A stretch of 64,000 nucleotides of DNA from CAWBJO01 sp963789175 (GCA_963789175.1 CAWBJO010000002.1:62001-126000), one strand, 5' to 3'. Counted from the first letter of the stretch, positions 44,209 through 53,788 are shown. The notes: generated by a model not told the origin, from the letters alone. Numbers and translations: made by a program.

Positions 44209-45768
44209 GTGCGAGAGACAAATCCAGACAGTGCGAGGCAGGCCGCCCTGAACGTGGCACACGACAGCGCAGGTCCTCCAGGCCAGGTCGTAGCGCTTGA
44301 GCACATCTTCAAGCGCTTTGGTTCAACGCAGGCGGTCAAGGATGTCTCGCTCGCCTTCCATGCCGGCGAAGTGCACGCCGTCCTAGGCGAAAACGGCGCC
44401 GGGAAATCCACAGTCGGAAAAATCATGGGCGGCTTGGTGCAGCCCGACGCGGGAAAACTTTTCGTCGACCGTCGAGAAACACATCTCGAGAACGTAGCCC
44501 ACGCCAGCACTCTCGGCTTTGCGATGGTCTTTCAAGAGCTATCGCTGGTCCCGGACCTGACCGTCAGAGAGAATATCTGTCTTGGGATGGAGATCGCTCG
44601 ACATCCCTTCAGCCTCCTTCGAAAGTCGCTGGAGGAAGAGAAATGTCAAACTCTCTTTGCGGAATACGATTTTGATTTCGATCTGAATGTGCGGATCAAG
44701 TTGCTGTCCGTCGCTAGCCAACAACTGATCGAGGTCTTGAAGGCATTGGCCCGCAGGCCTCGTGTGCTGATTCTTGATGAACCGACGGCAATGCTCGGCG
44801 TGCGAGAGAAGCAAAAGCTACTCCACATCATACGCAGCGCAAAAAGCCAGGGTGTGGCGACGGTTTTCATCACTCACCATGTAGAAGAGGTCGTGGAGGT
44901 TGCCGACAGGGTCAGCCTCATGAAAGACGGCGCGCTCGTCGAGACTTTCGAGATGACGGAGGACGTGAGCGTGCCCGTCATCGTCGAAAAGCTCGTGGGC
45001 AAATCGCTGTCTGCGAGGGGGAGAAGGCAGGAAGGCTCATTTGTCACCGAGGTATTGACGATCTCGAACCTAGCGGAACAAAGCGGAAAGGAGGTGGATA
45101 TTTCGGTCTCTGCAGGTCAAGTTGTCGGTCTTTACGGAGTCGTCGGTTCGGGGTGTGAAAAGATAGGACGAGCAGCCGTTGGCCTCGCGGATCTTCGACC
45201 CACCAGCATGACCCTCATGGGAAGCATCTATCGGCCGGCGAATCCCGCTCAAGCGGCGCGCCGCGGCGTTTCCTATTTGCCTTCGGGACGAGCAGCAAAC
45301 TGCCTTCTGCCCAGCCGGAGCACGCGGGAAAATCTGATGATCACTCAACTCGATCAAATTCAAACGTTCGGACTTCTCAACGATGGCTCCGAACGGGAGT
45401 TGACGCAATCCCTCCTGACTCGTTTCCGGACGCGCTATTCGAACTATGACTATTTGATCACGAGCCTCAGCGGTGGAAATCAGCAAAAAGTCATGATTGC
45501 CAGGTGCCTCGGCAGGGCAAGCAAGCTCATCGTTCTGGAAGATCCCACCGCTGGCGTGGATATCGGATCCAAACAGGACATCCACGAACTCATACGCGAG
45601 CGCGCAGCTTCGGGCCTGGCAGTTCTCCTGATATCGAGTGATCTTTTTGAAACAATTACCATTTGCGATGTTATCTTCACTGTGAAGAGCGGCAAGATCG
45701 TGCAGAAGTACGAACAGCCGACATTCGATGATGAACCTGCAATTGTAGCCGACGTCGTGGGCGGATAG
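44209..45768 (+). CDS. Ribose-type ABC importer ATPase (RbsA-like, two ATPase domains)
   Basis: This 519-residue tandem ATPase has an N-domain with Walker A GENGAGKST, FQELSLVPDLTVRENICLG and ILDEPTAMLGVREK. Its C-domain signature is LSGGNQQKVMIARCL with VLEDPTAGVDIGSK. As in RbsA/MglA, the second domain's Walker A is degenerate (YGVVGSGCEKIGRA). The N-domain signature is also weak (LLSVASQQLIEV), as usual. It completes the importer 41890-45768. Confidence 0.9.
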   Translation: MRETNPDSARQAALNVAHDSAGPPGQVVALEHIFKRFGSTQAVKDVSLAFHAGEVHAVLGENGAGKSTVGKIMGGLVQPDAGKLFVDRRETHLENVAHASTLGFAMVFQELSLVPDLTVRENICLGMEIARHPFSLLRKSLEEEKCQTLFAEYDFDFDLNVRIKLLSVASQQLIEVLKALARRPRVLILDEPTAMLGVREKQKLLHIIRSAKSQGVATVFITHHVEEVVEVADRVSLMKDGALVETFEMTEDVSVPVIVEKLVGKSLSARGRRQEGSFVTEVLTISNLAEQSGKEVDISVSAGQVVGLYGVVGSGCEKIGRAAVGLADLRPTSMTLMGSIYRPANPAQAARRGVSYLPSGRAANCLLPSRSTRENLMITQLDQIQTFGLLNDGSERELTQSLLTRFRTRYSNYDYLITSLSGGNQQKVMIARCLGRASKLIVLEDPTAGVDIGSKQDIHELIRERAASGLAVLLISSDLFETITICDVIFTVKSGKIVQKYEQPTFDDEPAIVADVVGG

Positions 45769-45988
45769 GGACCCGCAATGACGATTGGCGCCAGGAATGC
45801 CAAGGGGTAGGGTCAGGCTGAGCTCTCTCAGAGTGGATGAGCGAGAATCCTAGTGGCGCGCGACGGGTCCAATTCTTTCGCACCTAGATCGCTCGCCAAG
45901 GTGAAGGTACAATCCAGACCACAAAGCCGCGAACGACCGGCCAAGAAATGATGGCATTGTTGTTCCATGATTCAGGCTGGAGTTTCCC

Positions 45989-47341
45989 ATGACCAAACAC
46001 TGTGGACCGGGGTATGCCTCTCCCATCGAGGCAATGCAGGCACCGCGCGAAAAGCTACTCTATACGATTGCAATCTATACCGGGACGGGCATCCAGAAGC
46101 CCGACTATCTGTGTACCATAGATGCCGACCCACAGAGTCCGACCTATAGCCAGGTCATTTCGCGTCTGCAGATGCCGGGCATTGGCGATGAGCTTCACCA
46201 CACGGGCTGGAATGCCTGTTCGTCGTGCCATGGCGATCCAGGCATGGAGCGGAAATACCTGATCGTACCTGGAGTACGCTCGTCAAATCTGCATATCGTC
46301 GATTGCGCCACCGATCCGCGCAATCCCAAGCTCTACAAGGTCATCGAGGGCGCCGAAATCAAGGCCAGGACCAATCTGTCGGCCCCGCACACGATCCATT
46401 GCCTCGGCTCGGAGATCATCATCTCCATGCTTGGCGACGCGCAAGGAAACGCTCCGGGCGGTTATCTGCATCTGAACAAGGATTTCGAGATCGTCGGCCG
46501 CTGGGAAAACTCCATGGGCAAGATCAAGTTTGGCTACGATTTTTGGTATCAGCCGCGGCACAACGTGATGGTGAGCTCCGAATGGGCGGCGCCCAACACC
46601 TTCATGCCGGGTTTCGACCTCGAGGAAGTCGGCCACCTGAAATACGGCCGCGAAATTCACCTCTGGGACTTTGCCAAGAAGGAGCCGAAGCAAACCTTTT
46701 ATCTCGGCGAGGATGGATTGATCCCGCTCGAGGTGCGGTTCCATCACGACCCCGACAGCAGCCACGGCTTTGTCGGCGCGGCCCTTTCGGCCAACATCAT
46801 CCATTGGTGGAAGGATGTCGCGGGTGAATGGCAGTGGGAGAAGATCGTCGATGTTGGGAACGAGCCGCATCCGGAATGGCCCATTCCGATACCCGGCGTG
46901 ATCTCGGTCATCCTGCTCAGCATGGACGACCGGTATCTTTATTTCTGCAACTGGCTGCACGGCGATATCCGCCAGTACGACATTTCGGATCCGCACAATG
47001 CCAAGCTGACGGGACAGGTGTGGATGGGCGGTCTTCTCGGCCGTGCTCCCGTGGTCAATGGCGTGAAAGTCACCGGTGGACCGCAGATGATACAGCTCAG
47101 CCTCGACGGCAGGCGCCTCTATGTAACGACCTCGCTCTTCTCAACCTGGGACAATCAGTTCTATCCGGAAATCCGCACCAATGGCGGATGCATGCTCATG
47201 GTCAATTGCGATACTGAAAATGGCGGCATGGAGATCGATCCGCGATTTGTCCTTGATTTCGGCACGGAGCCGAACGGGCCAAGCCGCTGCCACGAAACCC
47301 GATATCCAGGTGGCGATTGCACAAGCGACATATGGGTGTGA
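45989..47341 (+). CDS. Selenium-binding-protein 56 family, methanethiol oxidase-like
   Basis: This 450-residue protein matches SBP56/MtoX over its length. Landmarks: GPGYASPIEAMQAPREKLLYT at the start, HHTGWNACSSCHGDPG, NLSAPHTIHCLGS, the repeated FHHDPDSSHGFVGAAL and WDNQFYPEIRTNGGCMLMVNCD, ending RYPGGDCTSDIWV. Conserved His and Cys in these blocks bind copper in methanethiol oxidase, which turns methanethiol into formaldehyde, H2S and H2O2. There is no clear signal peptide. The usual SCO1 and MauG partners are not adjacent; instead the stop overlaps a ferredoxin/CoA-binding fusion by 10 bases. Confidence 0.85.
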   Translation: MTKHCGPGYASPIEAMQAPREKLLYTIAIYTGTGIQKPDYLCTIDADPQSPTYSQVISRLQMPGIGDELHHTGWNACSSCHGDPGMERKYLIVPGVRSSNLHIVDCATDPRNPKLYKVIEGAEIKARTNLSAPHTIHCLGSEIIISMLGDAQGNAPGGYLHLNKDFEIVGRWENSMGKIKFGYDFWYQPRHNVMVSSEWAAPNTFMPGFDLEEVGHLKYGREIHLWDFAKKEPKQTFYLGEDGLIPLEVRFHHDPDSSHGFVGAALSANIIHWWKDVAGEWQWEKIVDVGNEPHPEWPIPIPGVISVILLSMDDRYLYFCNWLHGDIRQYDISDPHNAKLTGQVWMGGLLGRAPVVNGVKVTGGPQMIQLSLDGRRLYVTTSLFSTWDNQFYPEIRTNGGCMLMVNCDTENGGMEIDPRFVLDFGTEPNGPSRCHETRYPGGDCTSDIWV

Positions 47342-48165
47342 CCCTCCACACCATCACGCTCGCCAATCGCAGCGGCGCGACCTTCAAGGTCGATCGTCGC
47401 AAGCCGCTCTTGCAAAGCTTGCGCGAGCAGGGCGTCGACCTGCCCTACGGGTGCAAATATGGCGGCTGCATCACCTGCGCGGCCAAGCTGATCAGTGGCA
47501 AGGTCGATCAACGGACCCAAGTGGCGCTGAACGGGCGTCAGATCAACAACGGCTATGTCATACTATGCGTCGCCCGCCCGATGAGCGACTGCACTCTGGA
47601 GGTGGGCGTTGAAAGCCACGACAAGCTTTACCGCAATCCATTCCTTGATCCTCTAGCTCCGCATGAATTGAAAGCCGATATTGCGACACCGTTGGAAGAA
47701 GCAGAAATGACGCGCATGAATCACGATGAGCCTTACTCAGAAGCTTATCTGCAAGGCATCCTGAAATCGGTGAAAACCATCGCGATGGTGGGAGCAAGCC
47801 CCGACAAGACCAAGTTCTCCTATGGTGTGCTCCGGGTGCTGCACGAAACCGGTTTCGATATGATTCCCGTCAATCCCACCCCCGAGCTCGACGAAATTCG
47901 CGGGCTCAAGGTGTATCCTACGCTCGCGACCATCGACCGGCCGGTGGACATGGTTGAGGTGTTTCGCCGCTCCGAGGATTTGATGGAGGTTGCGCAAGAA
48001 GCCGTCGCCATCGGTGCGAAAGTTCTCTGGGGCCAGATAGGCGTGCGCGACGACGCCGCCGCCCGGCTGGCGGAGGACGCAGGGCTTAAGGTGGTCATGA
48101 ACCGTTGTCCCAAGATCGAACTGTTTCGGCCGTTCTGGAAGCCGAAGCTCAACTTGGGAATCTGA
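47332..48165 (+). CDS. Fusion: 2Fe-2S ferredoxin domain plus CoA-binding (YccU-type) domain
   Basis: This 277-residue continuous frame. Residues 3-95 are a plant-type [2Fe-2S] ferredoxin with C41, C46, C49 and C79 (GCKYGGCITC, YVILC). After a linker of some 40 residues, residues 145-277 are a Rossmann CoA-binding domain (KTIAMVGASPDKTKFSYGVLRVLHETGFDMIPVNP; DMVEVFRRSED; LKVVMNRCPKIE). The two parts are normally separate proteins. The start ATG 47332 lies inside the end of the methanethiol-oxidase gene, so the two are coupled. An electron carrier that also binds CoA or a nucleotide is implied; the reaction is unknown. Confidence 0.85.
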   Translation: MGVTLHTITLANRSGATFKVDRRKPLLQSLREQGVDLPYGCKYGGCITCAAKLISGKVDQRTQVALNGRQINNGYVILCVARPMSDCTLEVGVESHDKLYRNPFLDPLAPHELKADIATPLEEAEMTRMNHDEPYSEAYLQGILKSVKTIAMVGASPDKTKFSYGVLRVLHETGFDMIPVNPTPELDEIRGLKVYPTLATIDRPVDMVEVFRRSEDLMEVAQEAVAIGAKVLWGQIGVRDDAAARLAEDAGLKVVMNRCPKIELFRPFWKPKLNLGI

Positions 48166-48254
48166 CCTGCAAGCCTGAAGTGCCCTTCGAAGGCGGCCTC
48201 GAAGGATTCGGCCTTCGTGCAATCGGCCCATCACCTTGCGCGTACCAATCCTTC

Positions 48255-49502
48255 CTAGTGATCGCGCTCAAGGTACGATGCGATATGATCGCTGAGATCG
48301 CGCGCATCGTCGCCTGCGCCGTCGATAAGGGCCGACTTGCGGCGGCGAAGGAACTGCATCCCCATGAGATACATGCCCGGATGCTCGGTCACTCCGCCAT
48401 CGTGACGGACCTGGCCTTTGCGATCGAGGACCGGCACTGCGAGCCACGAGTAATCTGGCCGATAGCCGGTGGCCCAGACGATCGTCCGTATCTTACCTGA
48501 CGCGAGATCGAGGCTGAGGGGTGGCGCGCTTTCCACTTTGGTGGGAGGAGGGCGGTTCGGCGCATCGACCTGGCCGTCAAGGCCATTCTCGCTCGCCCAT
48601 TCGTCGATTGTGTTCAGCAGCCGGTTCATCTTGAGGTCGGCGAGGGCGCAATTGTTGTGCAGCGAGCCCGAAAATTGCGCCTTCCCGTCGGCGAGGCCGG
48701 CGATCCGGCCGACCAGTCTAACGCCGATTTCGGTGAGGGCGTTGAGGTCGAGCGTCCGGCGCTCGGGCGAGCCGGCGAGCTGGATCGACGGCACCCGCCG
48801 CGCCCGATTGATGTCATCGACCTCGTCATAACGCTCGTCATGCAGACCGACGACATCCATCCACCATTGGATGTCCTTGCCCCGGTACATCCTAGGCGAG
48901 CGCACATGCTCACCCACCGCAAGCGTAACTGGGCGGCCCGAGCGGTGAATCTCATCGGCAAGCTGGGTGCCGGTAGCGGATGCGCCGACGACCAGCACGC
49001 CGCCCTCTTCCAGTTGACCGGGGTTGCGGTAATCCATCGAGCTGACGGTTGCAATCGCGGAGGGAACCGCCTCGGCAACCGGGGGAATCCGTGCGATGTT
49101 GCAGGCTCCGGTTGCCAGCACGACAGTCCGGCAGCGCCAGTCGCCTTTGTCGGTTGCGACAGCAAAGCCGCTGTCGGTCGCCGCCACCGACATCACGTTG
49201 GTCCGGGTCTCGACCGGCGCTGAGATCACCTTCGCGTAGCGGGCCAGGAAATCGATGATCTCGGGCATGGTGCGGAAGCCGTCGGGATCATCGCCGTCAT
49301 AGCCGAAACCCGGCAGGCGGCTTTGCCAGTTGGGCGTCAGCAGGCGAAGCGAGTCCCAGCGTTCGGTGCGCCACGAATTGGCCACGTCGCCGCGCTCGAT
49401 GACGACATGCTCGATCGCGCGCTCGCTGAGGCAGCGGCTCATAGCCAGCCCAGCATGGCCGGCGCCGATCACGATAGCAGTTATGTCGCGAACGCTGCCC
49501 AA
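48255..49502 (-). CDS. Flavin-containing monooxygenase-like NAD(P)/FAD oxidoreductase
   Basis: This 415-residue flavoprotein of the CzcO/FMO type has the first dinucleotide motif VIGAGHAGLAMSRCL (about residues 12-26), the second VVGASATGTQLADEI, and the closing ATGYRPDYSWL. WDSLRLLTPNWQSRLPGF is shared with class B-like monooxygenases. The usual FxGxxxHxxxW identifier is degenerate (DYRNPGQLEEG). It follows the OsmC gene by 25 bases. It is convergent with the methanethiol-oxidase pair. Substrates in this family include amines, sulfides and ketones. Confidence 0.85.
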   Translation of the reverse strand: MGSVRDITAIVIGAGHAGLAMSRCLSERAIEHVVIERGDVANSWRTERWDSLRLLTPNWQSRLPGFGYDGDDPDGFRTMPEIIDFLARYAKVISAPVETRTNVMSVAATDSGFAVATDKGDWRCRTVVLATGACNIARIPPVAEAVPSAIATVSSMDYRNPGQLEEGGVLVVGASATGTQLADEIHRSGRPVTLAVGEHVRSPRMYRGKDIQWWMDVVGLHDERYDEVDDINRARRVPSIQLAGSPERRTLDLNALTEIGVRLVGRIAGLADGKAQFSGSLHNNCALADLKMNRLLNTIDEWASENGLDGQVDAPNRPPPTKVESAPPLSLDLASGKIRTIVWATGYRPDYSWLAVPVLDRKGQVRHDGGVTEHPGMYLMGMQFLRRRKSALIDGAGDDARDLSDHIASYLERDH

Positions 49503-49527
49503 CTCTGGGAGAGCGCGCAGGCCCCGC

Positions 49528-50085
49528 TCAATTCACGTTGACCGTGACATTGGTTGGGTTGGTCACAATATCGTAGACCGCCGAGCGTTTCTGCGACTGC
49601 GCCACCAGCGCCTTGATATCTTCCTTGCTGGCGTCGGCATCGATCTTGAAGTCGACTTTGATGCCGTCGAAACCGTTTCGCACATCCTTGTCTATGCCGA
49701 GGATGCCATAGAGGTTCATGCCGGCTTCGAGCTTCGCCGTGACCGAGCGCAGCTGGATTCCCCTGTTCTGGGCGACCGCCGCGACGCCGGCGGTCAGGCA
49801 GCTTGCGAGGCCGACGAGCACCATCTCGACCGGTGTGGCGCCTTTGTCTTCCGAGGCGAACACTTCCGGATGATCGGCATCGAATTTGAACGTGGTCTTG
49901 TGCTTTTGCTCCCCGCCGAGCCCGTAGAAGCTTTCGACGGTGGAGTGGCTGTGCGTGCCGTTCTTCCAGGTGCAGGTCGCCCGCCATTTGAAGTTGGCGG
50001 CCTCGGGCGCATTCGTCAGCGCCTCGCGGGCGGCGAGCAGCGCCTCGACGTTGACGCCATTGTTGACTTGAGCTTCGGAAGCCAT
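49528..50085 (-). CDS. OsmC-family protein
   Basis: This 185-residue protein starts MASEAQVNNGVNVEALLAARE after AGGGAGAA. The OsmC/Ohr core is ATPVEMVLVGLASCLTAGVAAVAQNRGIQL, with one conserved Cys in ASC. The second catalytic Cys of OsmC peroxidases is not in its usual place (FASEDKGATP), so peroxidase activity is doubtful. The N-terminal 25 residues before the fold are extra. First gene of a two-gene operon with the flavin monooxygenase. Confidence 0.85.
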   Translation of the reverse strand: MASEAQVNNGVNVEALLAAREALTNAPEAANFKWRATCTWKNGTHSHSTVESFYGLGGEQKHKTTFKFDADHPEVFASEDKGATPVEMVLVGLASCLTAGVAAVAQNRGIQLRSVTAKLEAGMNLYGILGIDKDVRNGFDGIKVDFKIDADASKEDIKALVAQSQKRSAVYDIVTNPTNVTVNVN

Positions 50086-50439
50086 ACGCATTCTCCCTGT
50101 ATTGCGCTGGGCGTATCGGTTCAAAAATCCGATTGGTAGTTGTATCCACCCTGAGCAGATTTACCTGCGGCATGGTATTGGCACCCAATCATTTGTTCAA
50201 GCTGTTTCCGCAGAGGCGAAGTCGTCCTTCCTGCATAGACTGGCCTTTGAAAACCTAGTCAGCTGTGGTAGTGCACGGCTTCCTTTCAATCGCTCTCAGT
50301 TGGGCGCACACCACGACGTCCATCACGATGTTTTCCTTTCTAATTTCGATGAGACCAGTTTGAGCTTCGACTTGCTCGCAGGACGGGAGATCCATTCGGA
50401 TCAAGCAGCGAACAGATGCCTGGCCATCTCTCAGCTTGA
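50086..50439. other. Divergent intergenic region
   Basis: 354 bases between OsmC and the channel gene. No gene or clear operator recognised. Confidence 0.4.
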
Positions 50440-51222
50440 ATGACCATGGCTGTTACACGCCTTAGAAAAACATTTGTCCACTTGTACGAGGGCGATTCTG
50501 CACGTGCTCACCGTTTTCGCTACGGGCTTCTGGTCTTCGATCTCCTCACTATCTGCTTTCTCGTCGCAACGTCGTTCACCTCCCACTCGCGACCGGTCGA
50601 GATCCTGGATGCTGTGGTTGGCTTTCTCCTCCTCATAGAATTCTGCGTCCGCCTTTGGATAGCGAATAGCCGCAGCAGATTTCTCTTGAGCCCTTTTGGG
50701 GTTGTCGACGTCATCGTGATAGCATCGCTCTTGGTGCCTGTCGTGGGTGAAGGGTTGGCCTTCCTACGCGTGGCGAGACTGTTGCGCCTTCTGCGATCTT
50801 ACCAGCTCGTGAAGCGATTACGGCAGGACTCGCTCTTTTTCCTGCGCAATGAACAGACTGTTCTCTCAATCATCAATCTAGCTGTCTTCCTCTTCATGAT
50901 GACGGCCATTGTCTACGAGACGCGGAACTACACCAGCGCCGAAATTGGCAACTATGTCGATGCACTTTACTTCACCGTCACCGCTCTCACGACCACGGGC
51001 TTCGGCGACATAATACTGGAAGGTGCCCTCGGCCGCCTGCTCTCTATCGTCATCATGATATTCGGCGTCTCTCTTTTCCTCCGCCTCGTGCAAGTCATGC
51101 TTAGACCTTCCAAAGTTCATCACCGGTGTCCTGACTGCGGCTTGAACCGGCACGACTACGACGCCGTCCACTGCAAGGCTTGCGGGCGTCTTCTCAACAT
51201 TGAGGATGAAGGGGCCGTGTAG
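50440..51222 (+). CDS. Voltage-gated-type potassium channel with C-terminal zinc ribbon
   Basis: This 260-residue protein has six membrane segments. S4 is present with spaced arginines (LRVARLLRLLRSYQLVKRLR, 109-128: R110, R113, R116, R119). A pore helix and filter TTTGFGD (184-190) follow; GFGD for GYGD still predicts K+ selectivity. The C-terminus carries a zinc ribbon with C230, C233, C245 and C248 (CPDCG...CKACG) instead of a nucleotide-binding domain. This could sense metal or redox state. Single gene. Confidence 0.88.
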   Translation: MTMAVTRLRKTFVHLYEGDSARAHRFRYGLLVFDLLTICFLVATSFTSHSRPVEILDAVVGFLLLIEFCVRLWIANSRSRFLLSPFGVVDVIVIASLLVPVVGEGLAFLRVARLLRLLRSYQLVKRLRQDSLFFLRNEQTVLSIINLAVFLFMMTAIVYETRNYTSAEIGNYVDALYFTVTALTTTGFGDIILEGALGRLLSIVIMIFGVSLFLRLVQVMLRPSKVHHRCPDCGLNRHDYDAVHCKACGRLLNIEDEGAV

Positions 51223-51250
51223 GGACGGCCTCGTTGCAGGTGCCTGCCGA

Positions 51251-52406
51251 CTACTGGTTTGAAGTCCTGCCGGCATAGGTTGGGAAGTCACCCAATTTCC
51301 TGTAGCTTCGATCAAAGCGCATGAGCTTCGCCTCGTCGACCTCGACGCCAAGCCCGGGCTCCGTCGATCGAACCCCAAAGGGGGCCATCCGCTATCGGCA
51401 ATCGTTCCACCAAAATGTCGTCCTCCATGAATTGCGCCGTTTGCTGGTTGCCGCCTGCCGTATTCGGACTCGCCAGCATGACGTGATGGGCCGCGGCCGC
51501 CGCGAGGCCGAGCTCCCCATGCGTATGCTTGACGGATTGCCATCCCTCGAGATGCCCGATGAGATTCATGGCGTGGAACCGACCGAGCGAACCGACCCAA
51601 TACTGGCTGAAGCATAGAAAGTCGCCGCACCGGCTCTTGATGATCCGGTAGGCATCGGCTTCCCTCCACAATCCTTCGTTCACGCAAAGCGGAACGTCGA
51701 CGATGCGCTTGAGCTCGAGCATGTTCTCCATGGGGTCGATGCGGACCGGTGCCTCCGCGAAGTCGAGGCGATACTTCTCATGCCAACGCTTGAGCAGCCG
51801 AACGGCCTGTGGATGGCTCCAGGCCTGATTGACGTCGATGCGTATTCCCGCCTCCGGCCCAATCCCGTCACGCAGCGCCTCGAGCATTCCCTCCTCGCGA
51901 CGTTCGTCCACTCCGGCTTTGATGTAGTAGTGCCGATATCCCCGACCTACGCCGTCCTTCGCCTGGGTCGTGATTTCCTCCGGTGTTCCCCACTCCATGT
52001 AATAGAAATAGTCGACGGAGTCGCGCATGGCTCCGCCGAGCAGGCGATGGATGGGCTGTCCCGTTTCCTTGCCGCACAGATCCCACAGGGCCATGTCGAT
52101 GCCTGCGAATGCGAAGTTGCCGGTCATCGGCTGGAAGGCCCACACGCCGTAGATGGCGAGATCGCGGTGAATGAGCTCGCGCTGCCACGGCGATCGACCA
52201 AGTACGAGCGGGATCATGGCCTTGACCGCGGCCTCGATACCTGCCGTGTCGGCGGCGCGCGTGCATTCACCCCATCCCACCAGGCCGTTGTCGGCGGTTA
52301 CCTTGACTATGACATCGGTGACACCGCCGCGGTTGATGAGGGAACTGGATTCGACGCGCTTGTAGGGAACGCGCGCCACATAGGTCTCGATCTTGGTGAC
52401 TTTCAT
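51251..52406 (-). CDS. Enolase-superfamily (mandelate racemase/muconate lactonising type) enzyme, C-terminal frameshift
   Basis: The N-terminal capping domain starts MKVTKIETYVARVPYKRVES. The barrel has lysine in YYIKAG, metal ligands in RIDVNQAWS (Asp), LDFAEAPV (Glu) and CVNEGLWREAD (Glu), and a base His in VKHTHGELGL. The open frame stops at 51312 after SIDGARAW. In the next frame the family ending PGLGVEVDEAKLMRFDRSYR continues to TAG 51251-51253. One extra base near 51359 accounts for the shift. It is the last gene of the polar amino acid importer operon (22 bases after the permease). A sugar acid or amino-acid-derived substrate is possible; not assigned. Confidence 0.83.
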
Positions 52407-52428
52407 TTCCGAGGTTCCTGGAGGTCGA

Positions 52429-53118
52429 TCAATGAGCCGGGTTGAGGCGTATTTCCATCATTCGGACGAGGAGGGACAACGGGTAACTCATGATGAAATA
52501 GAAGACCGCGGCGAGCAGAAACACCGCCATCGGCTCGAAGCTCGACGAGGCAAGGTCCTTCGCCCTCAGCATCAGCTCGGGAGCAGCGATGAGCGCGCAG
52601 ACCGCGGTATACTTGAGAAGCCCGATCGCGTAGTTACCGACGGGTGGCAGTATGACCCGCATGGCCTGCGGAATGAGGATAAACCGCATCGCCATGGCCG
52701 GCGTCATGCCGAGCGACAGGGCAGCCTCGCGCTGGCCGTGATGGAGCGCTTCGATACCGGCTCGGAATACTTCGGCAAGGATCGCACCGCCATGGAGCGC
52801 CAGTCCGATGACTGCCGCGACGAAGGAGCTGACCGTGAGTATCTCAAGCCCGACCTGGGGAGGAACGAAGTAAACGATATAGAGGATGACAAGTGCCGGA
52901 GTGCCGCGGACCACCTCGATGAACACGATGGCAAGACGGCGAAGCAAGGCGTTCGGCGAGATGCGAAGCAGTCCCACGACGACGCCCACCACTACGGCGA
53001 AAAAGAATGCGACCAAGGTCAGCTTGAGCGTTCCAAGGCTCGCGCTCACCATTTCCGGGAACCAGTCGCCTATGTTCTCTTCATAGACACTCAAAAGCCG
53101 CGGCAGGGGCAACGTCAT
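52429..53118 (-). CDS. Polar amino acid ABC importer permease (HisM type)
   Basis: This 229-residue permease has the motifs FIEVVRGTPALVILYIVYFVPPQ and EVFRAGIEALHHGQREAALSLG, the EAA loop, then FILIPQAMRVILPPVGNYAIGLLKYTA. Five membrane segments. It overlaps no neighbour but is 4 bases from the other permease and 22 from the enolase-superfamily gene. Confidence 0.9.
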   Translation of the reverse strand: MTLPLPRLLSVYEENIGDWFPEMVSASLGTLKLTLVAFFFAVVVGVVVGLLRISPNALLRRLAIVFIEVVRGTPALVILYIVYFVPPQVGLEILTVSSFVAAVIGLALHGGAILAEVFRAGIEALHHGQREAALSLGMTPAMAMRFILIPQAMRVILPPVGNYAIGLLKYTAVCALIAAPELMLRAKDLASSSFEPMAVFLLAAVFYFIMSYPLSLLVRMMEIRLNPAH

Positions 53119-53122
53119 GGTG

Positions 53123-53788
53123 CTACTGCCAAGCCTTTCGCGTGCGTTCGAGATAGCTCACCAGCCGCGACAAGGGAATCGTCATAGACAGGTAAATCGC
53201 GGCGGCGAGCAGGTAGACGTGCATGCTTTGATAGGTTTCGGTTACGAGATTGCGCGCATAGAACATGATCTCCGGCGCGGCGACGACCGAGACGAGCGCG
53301 GTGTCCTTGAGCAGCAGTATCGAAAAACTCGTGATCGGGGGCAGCATGATACGGAAGGCCTGGGGGAGAATGATGCTTCGCATGGCGCGCAGAGGCGTCA
53401 TGCCCAGGGACAAGGCGGCCTCGATCTGGCCGCGATGAATGGCGGCTATGCCGGCTCGATAGATTTCGGCGAGGTAGGCGGAACCGTTGATTCCGAGGCC
53501 GAGTATGGCGGCAGCGACCGGCGAAAGCTCGATGCCGAGGTCGGGCAATCCGAAGTAGATGACGAACAGTTGCGCGAGCGCGGGGGTTCCCCTCAGAAAC
53601 TCGATGTACCAATAGGCGAGCACGCTGAGGACCCTTGACCTCGACATCCTGAGAAGCGCGATGAACAGGCCGAGGATCATTGCCAGAAGAAGGGCGCCGG
53701 CAGCAACCGTGATGGTCATTTCCAACCCACCGAGCAAAACGCTCATGAAGTACGGAAATCTCTCGATCATCACGCCCCAGAAATTCAT
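53123..53788 (-). CDS. Polar amino acid ABC importer permease (HisQ type)
   Basis: This 221-residue permease has YIEFLRGTPALAQLFVIYFGLPDLG and EIYRAGIAAIHRGQIEAALSLGM as its channel and EAA motifs, with IMLPPITSFSILLLKDTALVSVV near the C-terminus. It pairs with the permease at 52429-53118. 12 bases after the ATPase stop. Confidence 0.9.
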   Translation of the reverse strand: MNFWGVMIERFPYFMSVLLGGLEMTITVAAGALLLAMILGLFIALLRMSRSRVLSVLAYWYIEFLRGTPALAQLFVIYFGLPDLGIELSPVAAAILGLGINGSAYLAEIYRAGIAAIHRGQIEAALSLGMTPLRAMRSIILPQAFRIMLPPITSFSILLLKDTALVSVVAAPEIMFYARNLVTETYQSMHVYLLAAAIYLSMTIPLSRLVSYLERTRKAWQ

